DNA of 64,000 bases from Mycobacterium paragordonae (GTDB lineage Bacteria > Actinomycetota > Actinomycetes > Mycobacteriales > Mycobacteriaceae): NCBI RefSeq assembly GCF_003614435.1, contig NZ_CP025546.1, positions 6,200,001-6,264,000 on the forward strand, written 5' to 3'. This document shows positions 48,166 through 57,363 of this stretch, in pieces; position 1 is the first letter of the stretch, and each line of letters opens with the position of its first letter. The position numbers and the translations under genes are program-made. Below the pieces are notes generated by a model that saw only the letters and a list, made by a program, of their open reading frames with translations, did no database searches and was not told the origin of the DNA.

Positions 48166-48213
48166 GTTCGGTGACGCTACAGCGGATCCCCGCGGCCGCA
48201 TCGACCGACTTTC

Positions 48214-48234
48214 TAATGGAAACGATTTTCATTA
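48214..48234. promoter_or_regulatory. Zur (FurB) box upstream of znuA
   Basis: A 21-base imperfect palindrome, TAATG...CATTA with AAA/TTT in each half, centred 52 bases before the znuA GTG. The form agrees with the mycobacterial Zur consensus (TGAAAA-type half-sites around an AT-rich centre). It also overlaps the promoter of the divergent LacI gene. Confidence 0.7.
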
Positions 48235-48275
48235 GTATTATGGGTCGGCCAACCGGCCCAGCGAGAGGATGCGAC

Positions 48276-49157
48276 GTGCGGATGTGGCTTGCGGTCTGCC
48301 TGGCCTGCTGCGCCGCACTGACAGGTTGCGCGACCGGCGGCGCACAGCACCCGGGAGCGGTCGCCGTGGTGTCCTCCACCGACGTGTGGGGCAGCGTGGC
48401 GCACGCCGTTGCCGGCGGTCACATCGCCGTCAAGTCCATCCTGACCGGCGCCGACACCGATCCGCACTCCTACCAGGCCTCCCCCGCCGACGCGGCGGCG
48501 CTGGCCGACGCCGACCTGGTGGTCTACAACGGCGGCGGATACGACCCCTGGGTCGACCGGGTGCTGGCCGGGCACCCCGGAATCCACGCCATCGACGCCT
48601 ACTCATTTCTGGGGCCGGTGAACGAAGCACCCGACGAGCACGTGTTCTACAACCTCAATGTCGCCAAGGCGGTGGCCATCACCATCGCGGAGCGGCTGGC
48701 GATGATCGACCCGCCCAATTCAGCGGACTATCACGCCAACGCCGCTCAGTTCGGCCGCGGCGCCGACGCGATCGCCGACGCCGAGCGCGAGATAGCCACC
48801 GCACACCCGTCCGCCGGTGTCATCGCGACCGAGCCCGTCGTGCACTACCTGCTGACCGCCGCGGGACTGATCAACCGCACCCCCGTCGGGTTCGAGGTGG
48901 CCAACGAGAACGACGCCGATCCCGCTCCGGCCGACATGGCATCCGTCCTGGACTTGATCAACCAGCGGCAGGTGGTGGCGCTGTTGGTCAATCCGCAGAC
49001 CGCCACCGCCGCGACCGTCGACCTGCAGGCCGCCGCCCGCCACGCCGGCGTGCCGGTGACCGAGGTGTCCGAGACCCTGCCGTCCGGATCCGATTACCTG
49101 ACGTGGCAGCGCAATACGGTCACCCAGCTGGCGACCGCGCTGCAGTCGGGCAGCTGA
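48276..49157 (+). CDS. znuA: Zinc ABC transporter substrate-binding lipoprotein
   Basis: 293 residues from GTG 48276 (AGAGGA upstream). Lipoprotein signal MWLAVCLACCAALTGCATGG with lipobox Cys. SBP-A1 cluster fold of metal binders: first His in DTDPHSYQASPADAAAL, second in DEHVFYNLNVAK, third in ATEPVVHYLLTAAGL, and the acidic final site in SDYLTW. There is no His-rich loop. Zinc rather than manganese is inferred from the upstream Zur box. The ATPase and permease genes follow directly. M. tuberculosis has only remnants of such a system elsewhere. Confidence 0.85.
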   Translation: MRMWLAVCLACCAALTGCATGGAQHPGAVAVVSSTDVWGSVAHAVAGGHIAVKSILTGADTDPHSYQASPADAAALADADLVVYNGGGYDPWVDRVLAGHPGIHAIDAYSFLGPVNEAPDEHVFYNLNVAKAVAITIAERLAMIDPPNSADYHANAAQFGRGADAIADAEREIATAHPSAGVIATEPVVHYLLTAAGLINRTPVGFEVANENDADPAPADMASVLDLINQRQVVALLVNPQTATAATVDLQAAARHAGVPVTEVSETLPSGSDYLTWQRNTVTQLATALQSGS

Positions 49158-49163
49158 CCGATC

Positions 49164-49937
49164 GTGAGCCCCGTTGTTGCGCTGACCGGCGCCCGGCTTG
49201 CCTTCGGTGACCGGGTGCTCTGGGACCACCTCGATCTGTCGGTGGCGGCCGGTGAGTTCGTCGCGGTGCTGGGACCCAACGGAACCGGCAAGACCTCGCT
49301 GCTGAAGGTGTTGCTCGGGCAACAGCCGCTGAGCGCCGGCACGGCCAAGGTGAACGGCCCCGTCGGCTATGTGCCGCAACATCATCCGATCGACCGCGAG
49401 GTGATGCTGCGCGGACGCGACCTAGTCGGTCTCGGCGTGGACGGGCATCGGTGGGGCGCGTTGCCGCTCCGCGCCCCGGACCGGGCCCGCCGACGTGACG
49501 CCGTGCGACTGGCCCTGCACCAGGTCAACGGTGAACGGCTGGCCGGCATCCGGGTCGGGCTGATGTCCGGCGGCGAGCTGCAGCGGGTGCGCATCGCGCA
49601 GGCGCTGGCCAGCGACCCGGCGTTGATGCTGGCCGACGAACCCCTGCTCACCCTGGACCCGGCCAACGCGAAACTGGTCGCGGAGCTGATCAACCGCCGT
49701 CGGCATGACGCCGGGACGGCCGTCATCGTGGTCACCCACGAGCTCAATCCGATGCTGCCGTACGTGGACCGGGTGCTGTACCTGGTCGACGGACGCTTCC
49801 GCATCGGCACCGTCGAGCAGGTCATGACCGCACAGACGCTGTCCGCGCTGTACCGGGCTGACATCGAGGTGGTCAAGGTCAAAGATCGCTACTTCGTCCT
49901 AGGCGCTCCGGAAGGCGCACCGGACGGGCAGGTCTGA
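49164..49937 (+). CDS. znuC: Zinc ABC transporter ATP-binding protein
   Basis: 257 residues from GTG 49164. Walker A GPNGTGKTSLLK, Q-loop VPQHHPIDREV, signature LMSGGELQRVRIAQAL, Walker B with LMLADEPLLTLD and H-loop VTHELNPMLP. The Walker B glutamate of the ABC motif is within ADEPLL. The znuB start overlaps its stop (TGATG), so the pair is translationally coupled. Confidence 0.88.
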   Translation: MSPVVALTGARLAFGDRVLWDHLDLSVAAGEFVAVLGPNGTGKTSLLKVLLGQQPLSAGTAKVNGPVGYVPQHHPIDREVMLRGRDLVGLGVDGHRWGALPLRAPDRARRRDAVRLALHQVNGERLAGIRVGLMSGGELQRVRIAQALASDPALMLADEPLLTLDPANAKLVAELINRRRHDAGTAVIVVTHELNPMLPYVDRVLYLVDGRFRIGTVEQVMTAQTLSALYRADIEVVKVKDRYFVLGAPEGAPDGQV

Positions 49938-50785
49938 TGAACGAGCGCCTGACCGAGTTGCTGGACCGCCTGTTCGCATTCGACCTGACCGCGCACCTGC
50001 TCCGGCATGACTTCGTGCAGCAGGCCCTGCTCGCGGGGGTCCTGCTCGGTCTGGTGGCAGGACTGATCGGACCGTTCATCGTGATGCGGCAGATGTCGTT
50101 CGCCGTGCACGGCTCGGCCGAATTGTCTTTGACCGGAGCGGCGTTCGCGCTACTGGCGGGTTTCGACGTGGGCGTCGGCGCACTGGTGGGCAGTGCGCTG
50201 GCGGCGGCCTTATTCGGCATCCTGGGTCAGCGCGCCCGGGAGCGGGACTCGGTGATCGGCGTGGTGCTGGCCTTCGGCCTGGGTCTGGCGGTGCTGTTCA
50301 TCCACCTCTATCCGGGCCGAACCGGGACCAGCTTCGCGCTGCTCACCGGCCAGATCGTCGGGGTCGGTTACTCCGGGCTGCTCATGCTGACGGTGGTGTG
50401 TGCGTTGGTCATGGTGGTGCTGGGCGTCTGCTACCGCCCGCTGCTGTTCGCCACGGTCGATCCGGACGTCGCGGCCGCCCGCGGCGTGCCGGTGCGCGTG
50501 CTGGGCATCGTGTTCGCCGCACTGGTAGGTGTGGTCGCCGCGCAGGCCGTCCAGATCGTCGGCGCGCTACTGGTGATGTCGTTGCTGATCACTCCGGCGG
50601 CCGCGGCCGCCCGGGTGGTCAGCGCGCCGGCCGCGGCGATCGCCACCTCGGTGTTGTTCGCCGAGTTCGCCGCCGTCGGCGGCATCGTGTTGTCGCTGGC
50701 GCCGGGTGTTCCGGTGTCGGTGTTCGTAGCCAGCATCTCCTTCCTCATCTACCTGTTTTGCTGGTTACTCGGGCGACGCCGCTGA
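49937..50785 (+). CDS. znuB: Zinc ABC transporter permease
   Basis: 282 residues with about eight or nine membrane segments, in the ABC-3 (ZnuB/MntB) family: QALLAGVLLGLVAGLIGPFIVMRQMSFAVHG near the start and DVAAARGVPVRVLGIVFAALVG later. It forms the zinc channel with ZnuC and receives metal from ZnuA. Last gene of the znu operon. Confidence 0.88.
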   Translation: MNERLTELLDRLFAFDLTAHLLRHDFVQQALLAGVLLGLVAGLIGPFIVMRQMSFAVHGSAELSLTGAAFALLAGFDVGVGALVGSALAAALFGILGQRARERDSVIGVVLAFGLGLAVLFIHLYPGRTGTSFALLTGQIVGVGYSGLLMLTVVCALVMVVLGVCYRPLLFATVDPDVAAARGVPVRVLGIVFAALVGVVAAQAVQIVGALLVMSLLITPAAAAARVVSAPAAAIATSVLFAEFAAVGGIVLSLAPGVPVSVFVASISFLIYLFCWLLGRRR

Positions 50786-50843
50786 ACAGCATTTAAGCTG
50801 GTCGAACGCTCGCGAACAGGGGCGCGGGATTGGGGGGAAACCA

Positions 50844-51548
50844 GTGCGCTTGCAGATCGCGGTGCTGGCCGGTGCGTGCATGCTGCTGGCCGGTTGCACC
50901 GACGTCGTCGACGGCAGCGCTGTCGCCGGGGAGAAGGCCGGCTTGGCCAACCAGACGCCGATACCGGTGAGCGCGCTTGACGACCTGATGCTGGACGCCA
51001 GCCAGATCAACAGCGCGCTCGGCGCCACGTCGATGAAGGTCTGGTTCCAGGCCAAGGTGATGTGGGACTGGAGCAAGAACGTCGACGACAAGAACTGCCT
51101 GGCCGTCGACGGCGCGGCGCAGGGCAAGGTCTACGAGGGCACCGGGTGGACGTCGATGCGGGGGCAGCGTCTCGACGACAGCATCGACGACTCCAAGAAG
51201 CGTAAGCACTACGCGATCCAGGCCGTGGTCGCCTTCCCGAATGCCCAGGACGCCAGCAACTTCTACAACTCCTCGGTGCAGAGCTGGAAGTCGTGCGCCA
51301 ACCGCCGGTTCAACGACACCAGCCCCAACCAACCGGCCACCGTCTGGTCGGTGGGTGATGTGACCAGCGACAACGGCATGCTGACCAGCTCGCAGGTCCA
51401 GGAGGGCGGGGACGGCTGGAGCTGCCAGCGCGCCCTGACCGTCCGCAACAACCTCGCCATCGACGTCGTCACCTGCGCGTACACCGTCAGTGGTCCCTCC
51501 GCGACCGACATCGCCAACCAGATCGCCACCAAGGTCGCCAAGCTGTAA
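50844..51548 (+). CDS. lppH: Lipoprotein LppH with PknH-like sensor domain
   Basis: 234 residues from GTG 50844 with GGGGGG upstream. Signal peptide ending LLAGC (lipobox Cys at about 18). The mature domain matches the PknH extracellular sensor (PF14032-like): paired cysteines in DKNCLAV and SCANRRF and in SCQRALT and VTCAYTV, probably two disulfides, and a YAIQAVVAFPNAQDA core. It has no kinase domain, so it resembles a sensor domain carried as a lipoprotein. Rv3576 is the positional counterpart. Confidence 0.85.
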   Translation: MRLQIAVLAGACMLLAGCTDVVDGSAVAGEKAGLANQTPIPVSALDDLMLDASQINSALGATSMKVWFQAKVMWDWSKNVDDKNCLAVDGAAQGKVYEGTGWTSMRGQRLDDSIDDSKKRKHYAIQAVVAFPNAQDASNFYNSSVQSWKSCANRRFNDTSPNQPATVWSVGDVTSDNGMLTSSQVQEGGDGWSCQRALTVRNNLAIDVVTCAYTVSGPSATDIANQIATKVAKL

Positions 51549-51574
51549 GCGGTCCGGCCTTCTAAGCTGGCGAG

Positions 51575-52333
51575 GTGGCCCGCATTGACCTCAACGCCGA
51601 CCTGGGCGAAGGATTCGGTGTCTGGCAACTGGGCGACGACGACGCCATGCTCGGGATCGTCAGCAGCGCCAATGTGGCGTGCGGTTTTCATGCCGGCGAC
51701 CCGGCCGGGCTGCTGCGGGTGTGCCGGTCGGCCGCCGAGCGCGGGGTGCGGATCGGCGCACAGGTGAGCTACCACGACCTGGCCGGGTTCGGCCGGCGAT
51801 TCATCGACGTCTCCGCCGAGGACCTGCTGGCCGACGTGGTCTTCCAGATCGGCGCCCTGCAGGCCATCGCGCAGGCCGCCGGCTCGGCGGTAGCCTACGT
51901 CAAACCCCATGGGGCGCTGTACAACTCGATAGTCTCGCATCGCGACCAGGCGGCTGCGGTCGCCGAAGCGGTTGCGACGGTGGATGCTTCGTTGCCGGTG
52001 CTGGGCATGGCGGGTTCGGCGTTCTTCGACGAAGCCGACCGCCGCGGCTTGCGCACGGTCGCCGAGGTGTTCGCCGACCGCGCCTACCAACCGAACGGCA
52101 CACTGGTCCCCCGCCGGGAACCCGGTGCGGTGCTTGATGACCCGACGGTCATCGCGCACCGGGTGGTGAACATGGTCAATGCGGGCGAGGTGACCGCGAC
52201 CGACGGGACGGTGTTGCGGGTGGCGGCGGAATCGGTTTGCGTACATGGCGATTCGCCCGGCGCCGTGCAGATTGCGGCGGCGGTGCACGAGCAGCTCCGC
52301 ACCGCCGGGGTCGAGATCGGATCATTCTGCTGA
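51575..52333 (+). CDS. pxpA: LamB/YcsF family protein, 5-oxoprolinase subunit A-like
   Basis: 252 residues from GTG 51575. Family motifs: RIDLNADLGEGFGVW at the start, SSANVACGFHAGDP with metal-type His, SYHDLAGFGRR, KPHGALYN and CVHGDSPGAV. Known PxpA acts with PxpB and PxpC to hydrolyse 5-oxoproline; neither partner gene is near. It overlaps the next gene by one base (TGATG), implying joint translation with the MBL-fold protein, which is unusual for this family. Confidence 0.85.
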   Translation: MARIDLNADLGEGFGVWQLGDDDAMLGIVSSANVACGFHAGDPAGLLRVCRSAAERGVRIGAQVSYHDLAGFGRRFIDVSAEDLLADVVFQIGALQAIAQAAGSAVAYVKPHGALYNSIVSHRDQAAAVAEAVATVDASLPVLGMAGSAFFDEADRRGLRTVAEVFADRAYQPNGTLVPRREPGAVLDDPTVIAHRVVNMVNAGEVTATDGTVLRVAAESVCVHGDSPGAVQIAAAVHEQLRTAGVEIGSFC

Positions 52334-53253
52334 TGCGACTCAAACTCGGGCGTCCCGACCTTGCCCAGCATGCCCACCGATTCAATGTGCCATCGGCAGA
52401 ACAAGATTCACCGCTGTGGGTGACCTGGATGGGGGTTGCCACGCTACTGGTCGACGACGGCACCTCGGCCTTGATGACCGACGGCTATTTCTCCCGCCCC
52501 GGTCTGGCGGCGGTGGCGGCCGGGAAGGTGGCGCCGTCACCGGCCCGCGTCGACGGATGCCTGGCGCGGGCGAAGGTATCGCGGCTGGCCGCGGTCATTC
52601 CCGTGCACACCCATATCGACCACGCGCTGGACTCCGCCCTGGTGGCCGACCGCACCGGGGCCAGGCTGGTCGGCGGTGAATCGGCGGCCAACCTGGGTCG
52701 CGGATATGGTCTCCCGGCCGAGCGGATCGTCGTCGCGGTGTCCGGTGTGCCAATGACGTTGGGCGCCTACGACGTAACGCTGATCGAGTCGCACCATTGC
52801 CCGCCCGACCGGTTCCCCGGCGTGATCAGCGCTCCGGTGCGACCGCCGGTGAAGGCGTCGGCCTACCGCTGCGGCGAGTCATGGTCGGCGCTGATCCAGC
52901 ACCGGCCGTCGGGCCGGCGGGTGCTCATTCAGGGCAGCGCCGGTTATGTCCCGGGTGCCCTGGACGGCATGAGTGCCGATGTCGCTTATCTCAGTGTCGG
53001 GCAACTCGGTCTGCAGCCGCGGTCCTACATCACCGAATACTGGGATCAGACGGTGCGGGCCGTGGGCGCGCGCCGCGTCGTCGGCATCCACTGGGACGAC
53101 TTCTTTCGTCCGCTGACAGAGCCGTTGCGGGCCTTGCCTTTTGCGGGCGACGACTTGAACGTCTCGATGCAGATGCTGGACGAGCTGGCCACGCGGGACG
53201 GGGTGGACCTGCAGCTGCCCACGGTCTTTCGGCGCGAAGACCCCTGGGCATAG
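52333..53253 (+). CDS. Metallo-beta-lactamase-fold hydrolase, Rv3577-like
   Basis: 306 residues from ATG 52333. The MBL metal motif H-x-H-x-D-H is present as VHTHIDHALD, with further candidates ESHHCPPDRF and the distal GIHWDDFF. Also RLKLGRPDLAQHAHRF at the start and QGSAGYVPGALDGMSADVAYLSVG (third His replaced). The substrate is unknown. The gene starts at the pxpA stop and is followed by arsB2 within three bases. Confidence 0.83.
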   Translation: MRLKLGRPDLAQHAHRFNVPSAEQDSPLWVTWMGVATLLVDDGTSALMTDGYFSRPGLAAVAAGKVAPSPARVDGCLARAKVSRLAAVIPVHTHIDHALDSALVADRTGARLVGGESAANLGRGYGLPAERIVVAVSGVPMTLGAYDVTLIESHHCPPDRFPGVISAPVRPPVKASAYRCGESWSALIQHRPSGRRVLIQGSAGYVPGALDGMSADVAYLSVGQLGLQPRSYITEYWDQTVRAVGARRVVGIHWDDFFRPLTEPLRALPFAGDDLNVSMQMLDELATRDGVDLQLPTVFRREDPWA

Positions 53254-53256
53254 ACG

Positions 53257-54498
53257 TTGCTGCTGATCCTTTCGCTGGTGTTGCTGGCGGTCGTCCTCGG
53301 CTTCGCGGTTGCACGCCCCAGGGGCTGGCCGGAGGCCGCGGCGGCGGTCCCGGCGGCGGCCGTGCTGATCGCCGTCGGCGCGATCTCGCCGCATCAGGCC
53401 TGGGCCGAGGTGTCCGGACTGGCCCGGGTTGTCGCCTTTCTGGGCGCCGTGCTGATGCTGGCCAAACTGTGTGACGACGAGGGCCTGTTCGAGGCCGCCG
53501 GCGCGGCAATGGCGCGGGCCAGCTCCGGGTCCCACGGATTACTTCGCCAGGTGTTCGTCATCTCCGCCACCATCACCGCGGTGCTCAGCCTCGATGCCAC
53601 CGTGGTGCTGTTGACCCCGGTGGTGCTGGCCACCGTGCGCCAGCTGCGGACCCCGGCGCCGCCGTACGCGTATGCCACCGCTCACCTGGCGAACACCGCG
53701 TCGCTGTTGCTCCCGGTGTCGAACCTGACGAACCTGCTCGTCTACCGCGGCGCCAACATTTCCTTCACCAAGTTCACCCTGCTGATGGCGCTGCCCTGGC
53801 TCAGCGCCATCGCCACCGTCTACCTGGTCTTCCGCCTCTTCTTCGCCCGGGATCTGCGCACTCAGCCCGATCCCGAACATTCCACGCCCCCGCCGCGACC
53901 GCCGGTCTTCGTCCTTGCCGTGGTGGTGCTGACGCTCGCGGGATTCGCCGTCGCCGAGTGGTTGGACATCGCACCGGCCTGGGCAGCGCTGGCCGGTGCT
54001 TCGGTACTCGCGGTGCGCAGCCTGCGGCACCGCCGCACCACGGTCGGCGAGATCGTCGCATCCGTGAACATCCCGTTCCTGGTGTTCGTCCTCGCGCTGG
54101 GCATCGTCGTGCAAGCCGTCATGCTCAACGGGATGACCGCCAAGATGTCGGCGCTGGTGCCGCAGGGATCCGGTTTGGCCGCGCTGCTGGGCATCGCGGC
54201 GCTGGCCGCCGTGCTGGCCAACGTCGTCAACAACCTGCCCGCCACGCTGGTGCTGGTGCCGCTGGTCGCGGCCAGCGGACCCGCGGCCGTGCTGGCGGTG
54301 CTGATCGGGGTCAACATCGGCCCCAACCTCACCTACGTCGGTTCCCTGTCCAACCTGTTGTGGCGACGGGTACTGCGCCAGTACCAGGTGCAGGCCGGAG
54401 CCGGCGAATACACCCGGCTCGGCTTGTGCACCGTGCCTGCCGCGCTAGTGGTGGCGGTGCTCGCGCTGTGGGCGAGCGTCCAGGTCTTCGGCGTCTAG
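53257..54498 (+). CDS. arsB2: ArsB/NhaD-superfamily membrane transporter
   Basis: 413 residues from TTG 53257, matching the length recalled for Rv3578 (arsB2). About eleven or twelve membrane segments ([22 protein letters not shown] first), Asn/Gly-rich re-entrant motifs such as [15 protein letters not shown] and [16 protein letters not shown] typical of the ion-transporter fold, and a charged central loop ([10 protein letters not shown]). Arsenite transport is only the name of the family; no arsenic regulator or reductase adjoins. Confidence 0.85.
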   Translation: MLLILSLVLLAVVLGFAVARPRGWPEAAAAVPAAAVLIAVGAISPHQAWAEVSGLARVVAFLGAVLMLAKLCDDEGLFEAAGAAMARASSGSHGLLRQVFVISATITAVLSLDATVVLLTPVVLATVRQLRTPAPPYAYATAHLANTASLLLPVSNLTNLLVYRGANISFTKFTLLMALPWLSAIATVYLVFRLFFARDLRTQPDPEHSTPPPRPPVFVLAVVVLTLAGFAVAEWLDIAPAWAALAGASVLAVRSLRHRRTTVGEIVASVNIPFLVFVLALGIVVQAVMLNGMTAKMSALVPQGSGLAALLGIAALAAVLANVVNNLPATLVLVPLVAASGPAAVLAVLIGVNIGPNLTYVGSLSNLLWRRVLRQYQVQAGAGEYTRLGLCTVPAALVVAVLALWASVQVFGV

Positions 54499-54537
54499 CC
54501 GGGACCCGCTTTCGGGCGCCTAGGCCTTCGGGCGCGA

Positions 54538-54589
54538 GCAGACGCAAAATCGCATGAATGCGCAGCTTCTCATGCGATTTTGCGTCTGC
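54538..54589. terminator. Long perfect hairpin between convergent arsB2 and PPE genes
   Basis: GCAGACGCAAAATCGCATGA at 54538-54557 and its exact complement at 54570-54589, with a 12-base loop. It has A-rich and T-rich stretches inside the stem on both sides, so it can act in either direction. Similar GCAGACGCAAAATCGC hairpins are dispersed in mycobacterial genomes. Confidence 0.8.
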
Positions 54590-54597
54590 TGGCCGTA

Positions 54598-55791
54598 CTA
54601 CCCGGCCGCCGGCGGCCTCGTCATGAACGTCAGCCGGTGCCCGTACGCGGGCGTCCGGCGGCCGTTGCCGGCATTGACGAACTGCCCGAACGGCGGTGCC
54701 ACCGGCATATTGCTGCCGACGGCCCCTTCTGCCGCTGCCGAAATCGAGGTGGCGTTGCCAATCGCCGTCACTCCCTGGCCGGCCGGGGCGGTCGCCGAGG
54801 TCCAACTCACGGGCACCGACAACTTCCCGATCGGAACCGAGTTACCCAGCCCCCCCGCCACTCCACCGACGCTGCTCGACAACTTGGGCAACGCCGCGGC
54901 CGCGCCCTCCGCGGCCGCCTCGACCTTCGGGAACACCGGAGCTACATCATTGGCAAAAGTGCCGAGCTTGGCGAAGCCGGCCATTTCGTCGCCAAGGAAT
55001 AGCGTGCTTTGCAGCTCGTACGCCACCGAGTTCAGGTAGGGCGAGATGTACTTGCTGTAGAGCGGTACCAGGTCGTCCAACGGCGTGTTAGCGACAATCC
55101 ACTGGTCGATCGCGTTGAACTGACCATTCAGCGGAGAAGAGAGCGTGTGCAGCACGTCGCCGATGCGTGGCATCACCTGTGATCCGATGCTGTTCAGTTG
55201 GGCCTGAACAGCTTGGCCGGCACCCTTGAACGCTCCGATGGCCTGGTCGACCACATTCAGCGGATCCGTCGCATCGGCGGGCTGGGGCAACTCATTCAGC
55301 TGAGTTGCCGCCGCCGAGCTGCCGGCGTAGTTGTACATCGCTGCCGCGTCCTGAGCCCAGAACTCCATGTAAAGAGCCTCGGTGGCCGCGATCGCCGGAG
55401 TGTTGATCCCAAGAAAGTTGGTCGCGACCAGCGCTGCCAGCAGCGCGCGGTTGGCCGCGATCACCGGCGGCGGAATCGACGCCATGAACGCCGTGTCGAA
55501 GGCCGCCGCGGCCGCGAACGCCTGGCTGGCGGCCTGTCCGGCTTCCTGAGCACCGCTGTCCAACCAGGCGATGAACGGCGTCACCGCCGACAGCAGAGAC
55601 TCCGACGCGGGCCCCAGCCACGGACCGTTGGTGAGCTCGGTGATCACGGACCGATGTCCCGCCGCGGCGGCCTCGAAGTCGCCGGCCAGGCCACTCCATG
55701 CCGCTGCCGCAGCCAATAAGGGACCGGCCCCCGGACCAGCGTAAATACGCCCAGAGTTGATCTCGGGCGGCAAAACCCCGTAGTCGACCAT
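54598..55791 (-). CDS. PPE family protein, SVP subclass
   Basis: 397 residues. PPE domain at 1-180 ([20 protein letters not shown], then WLGPASESLLSAV), PPE motif at about residue 8. The C-terminal part carries the SVP signature (GKLSVPVSW) and ends in RPPAAG. Third gene of a PE-PPE-PPE unit, 33 bases after the previous one. The SVP subclass is exported by ESX systems; function unknown. Both PPE proteins end in an identical PPAAG, suggesting gene duplication. Confidence 0.9.
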   Translation of the reverse strand: MVDYGVLPPEINSGRIYAGPGAGPLLAAAAAWSGLAGDFEAAAAGHRSVITELTNGPWLGPASESLLSAVTPFIAWLDSGAQEAGQAASQAFAAAAAFDTAFMASIPPPVIAANRALLAALVATNFLGINTPAIAATEALYMEFWAQDAAAMYNYAGSSAAATQLNELPQPADATDPLNVVDQAIGAFKGAGQAVQAQLNSIGSQVMPRIGDVLHTLSSPLNGQFNAIDQWIVANTPLDDLVPLYSKYISPYLNSVAYELQSTLFLGDEMAGFAKLGTFANDVAPVFPKVEAAAEGAAAALPKLSSSVGGVAGGLGNSVPIGKLSVPVSWTSATAPAGQGVTAIGNATSISAAAEGAVGSNMPVAPPFGQFVNAGNGRRTPAYGHRLTFMTRPPAAG

Positions 55792-55824
55792 CGCGTGTTA
55801 TCCCCGTTGCGGTGATCGGGCCGG

Positions 55825-57033
55825 TCAGCCGGCGGCCGGCGGCTTTGCCATGACCGAGGGCTTGAAGCCGTATTGCGGCAAGTTGCGCCCATAACCCCCG
55901 TTGACGAAAGACCCCATCGGTGGCGCCATCGGAAAGCTGTTGCCGGTTTCGGCCGCCGCCGGAATTGCGCTGGCGATGCCCGGATTGGTGGTGGCGTGCC
56001 ATGGCACCCAGTTCGCCGGCACCGACAGGCCCCCGATAGGCAGGGCTTTGCCCAGGCTGCCGGCTACGCCACCGAGACCAGCGCCCAGGTTGCTCGCGGC
56101 CTGCCCAGCCCCGGACGCAGCCGCTGCCGCCGCAGGCGCAGCCGCCGAGGCGGCCGCCTTCGCGGCAGCCGCGGCATCCTTGTTCAGCGTGTTCGCAATG
56201 CCGGCGAGGCCCGTGAAACCGCTGGTGTTCTGCCCGATCGTCTGCGTCGACTGGGTTAGAGCCGCGACTGAGTTGATGTAGGGCGAGATGTACTTGCTGT
56301 AGAGCGGCACGATGTCGTCGAGCGGGGTGTTGGCCGCGATCCAGGCGTCGATCGCCGGGCCCTGGCCGTTGAGCGGCGTGGACAGGGTCTTCACCACATC
56401 GCTGACCCTCGGGTTGATCGACGCGGTCAGGTCGTTGATCGGCTTCTGCACGCCCGAACCCAAGTTCTTGACCGCCGACCAGGCTTGGTCGTAGACCCCC
56501 ATCGGGTCCACCGCATCGGCCGGTGCCGCCAGCGGGGACAACTGAGTTGCCGCTGCCGCACTGCCCGCGTAGTTGTACATGGCTCCCGAATCTTGCGCCC
56601 AGAACTCGCCGTACTGGGCCTCCAGCATCGAGATCGCCGAACTGTTCTGGCCGAGGAGATTCGTGGCCACCAACTGCTGCAGCATGGCGCGGTTGGCCGT
56701 GATCAGCGGCGGCGGGACGCTGCCTGCGAACGCCCTCTCGTAGGCAGCCGCTGCGGCGGCCGCCTGCGACGCGGTCTCAGTGGCCTGTTCCGAGCTGCTG
56801 CTCAGCCAGGCGATGAAGGGTGAGACAGCCGAAACCAGCTTTGCCGAGGCCGGACCTAGCCACGGCCCGCTCGTCAGGGTTTCGATCACCGAGCGGTGCC
56901 CCGAGGCCGCGGCCGCAAAGTCTGCGGCCACGTTGTTCCACGCGACCGCCGCGCTCACCAGCGAAGCCGCCCCGGGCCCGGCGTAGATCCGCGCTGAGTT
57001 GATCTCGGGCGGCAGCATTCCGTAGTCCACCAT
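55825..57033 (-). CDS. PPE family protein, SVP subclass
   Basis: 402 residues. PPE domain with MLPPEINSARIYAGPGA and WLGPASAKLV; SVP signature GGLSVPANW; an alanine-rich stretch (KAAASAAAPAAAAAASG) and end KPPAAG. It follows the PE gene by 30 bases, so the PE-PPE pair needed for a helical heterodimer is present. Related to the neighbouring PPE gene over its full length, which points to tandem duplication. Confidence 0.9.
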   Translation of the reverse strand: MVDYGMLPPEINSARIYAGPGAASLVSAAVAWNNVAADFAAAASGHRSVIETLTSGPWLGPASAKLVSAVSPFIAWLSSSSEQATETASQAAAAAAAYERAFAGSVPPPLITANRAMLQQLVATNLLGQNSSAISMLEAQYGEFWAQDSGAMYNYAGSAAAATQLSPLAAPADAVDPMGVYDQAWSAVKNLGSGVQKPINDLTASINPRVSDVVKTLSTPLNGQGPAIDAWIAANTPLDDIVPLYSKYISPYINSVAALTQSTQTIGQNTSGFTGLAGIANTLNKDAAAAAKAAASAAAPAAAAAASGAGQAASNLGAGLGGVAGSLGKALPIGGLSVPANWVPWHATTNPGIASAIPAAAETGNSFPMAPPMGSFVNGGYGRNLPQYGFKPSVMAKPPAAG

Positions 57034-57063
57034 TGTTATGACTCCTCTATCGCCTCAGGCCGC

Positions 57064-57363
57064 TCAGTGGGCCAACGCGGCGTTGGCCGCCTCGGTCTCG
57101 GCGTAGCTTGCCCCGTTAGTGGCCAGGTTGGCCGCGATCATCGCCTGGATCCTGGACGCCTGCGCGCTCAGTTCCTGGAACCGCTGGCCGTGCGTGGCGA
57201 ACTGGGCGGCAGTAAGGATCGACACCTCGTCGATGGCCGCGGGAATCACCCCGGTGATGGGTCCGGCAGCGGCTGCGCTGCCCACGTTCATCGCCGCACC
57301 CAGGGACTGCAGGGTGCTTGCGGCGGCCGTCAAGTGCTCGGGCAGTGTGCGTACAAAAGACAT
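57064..57363 (-). CDS. PE family protein
   Basis: 99 residues, a PE domain alone. FVRTLPEHL at the start, LGAAMNVGSAAAAG in the middle, and the helical C-terminus with the type VII secretion signal Y-x-x-x-E (SYAETEAANAA). GGAGGA lies six bases before the ATG. It opens the PE-PPE-PPE operon and should form a heterodimer with the PPE proteins. Its promoter lies within 57364-57560. Confidence 0.9.
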   Translation of the reverse strand: MSFVRTLPEHLTAAASTLQSLGAAMNVGSAAAAGPITGVIPAAIDEVSILTAAQFATHGQRFQELSAQASRIQAMIAANLATNGASYAETEAANAALAH

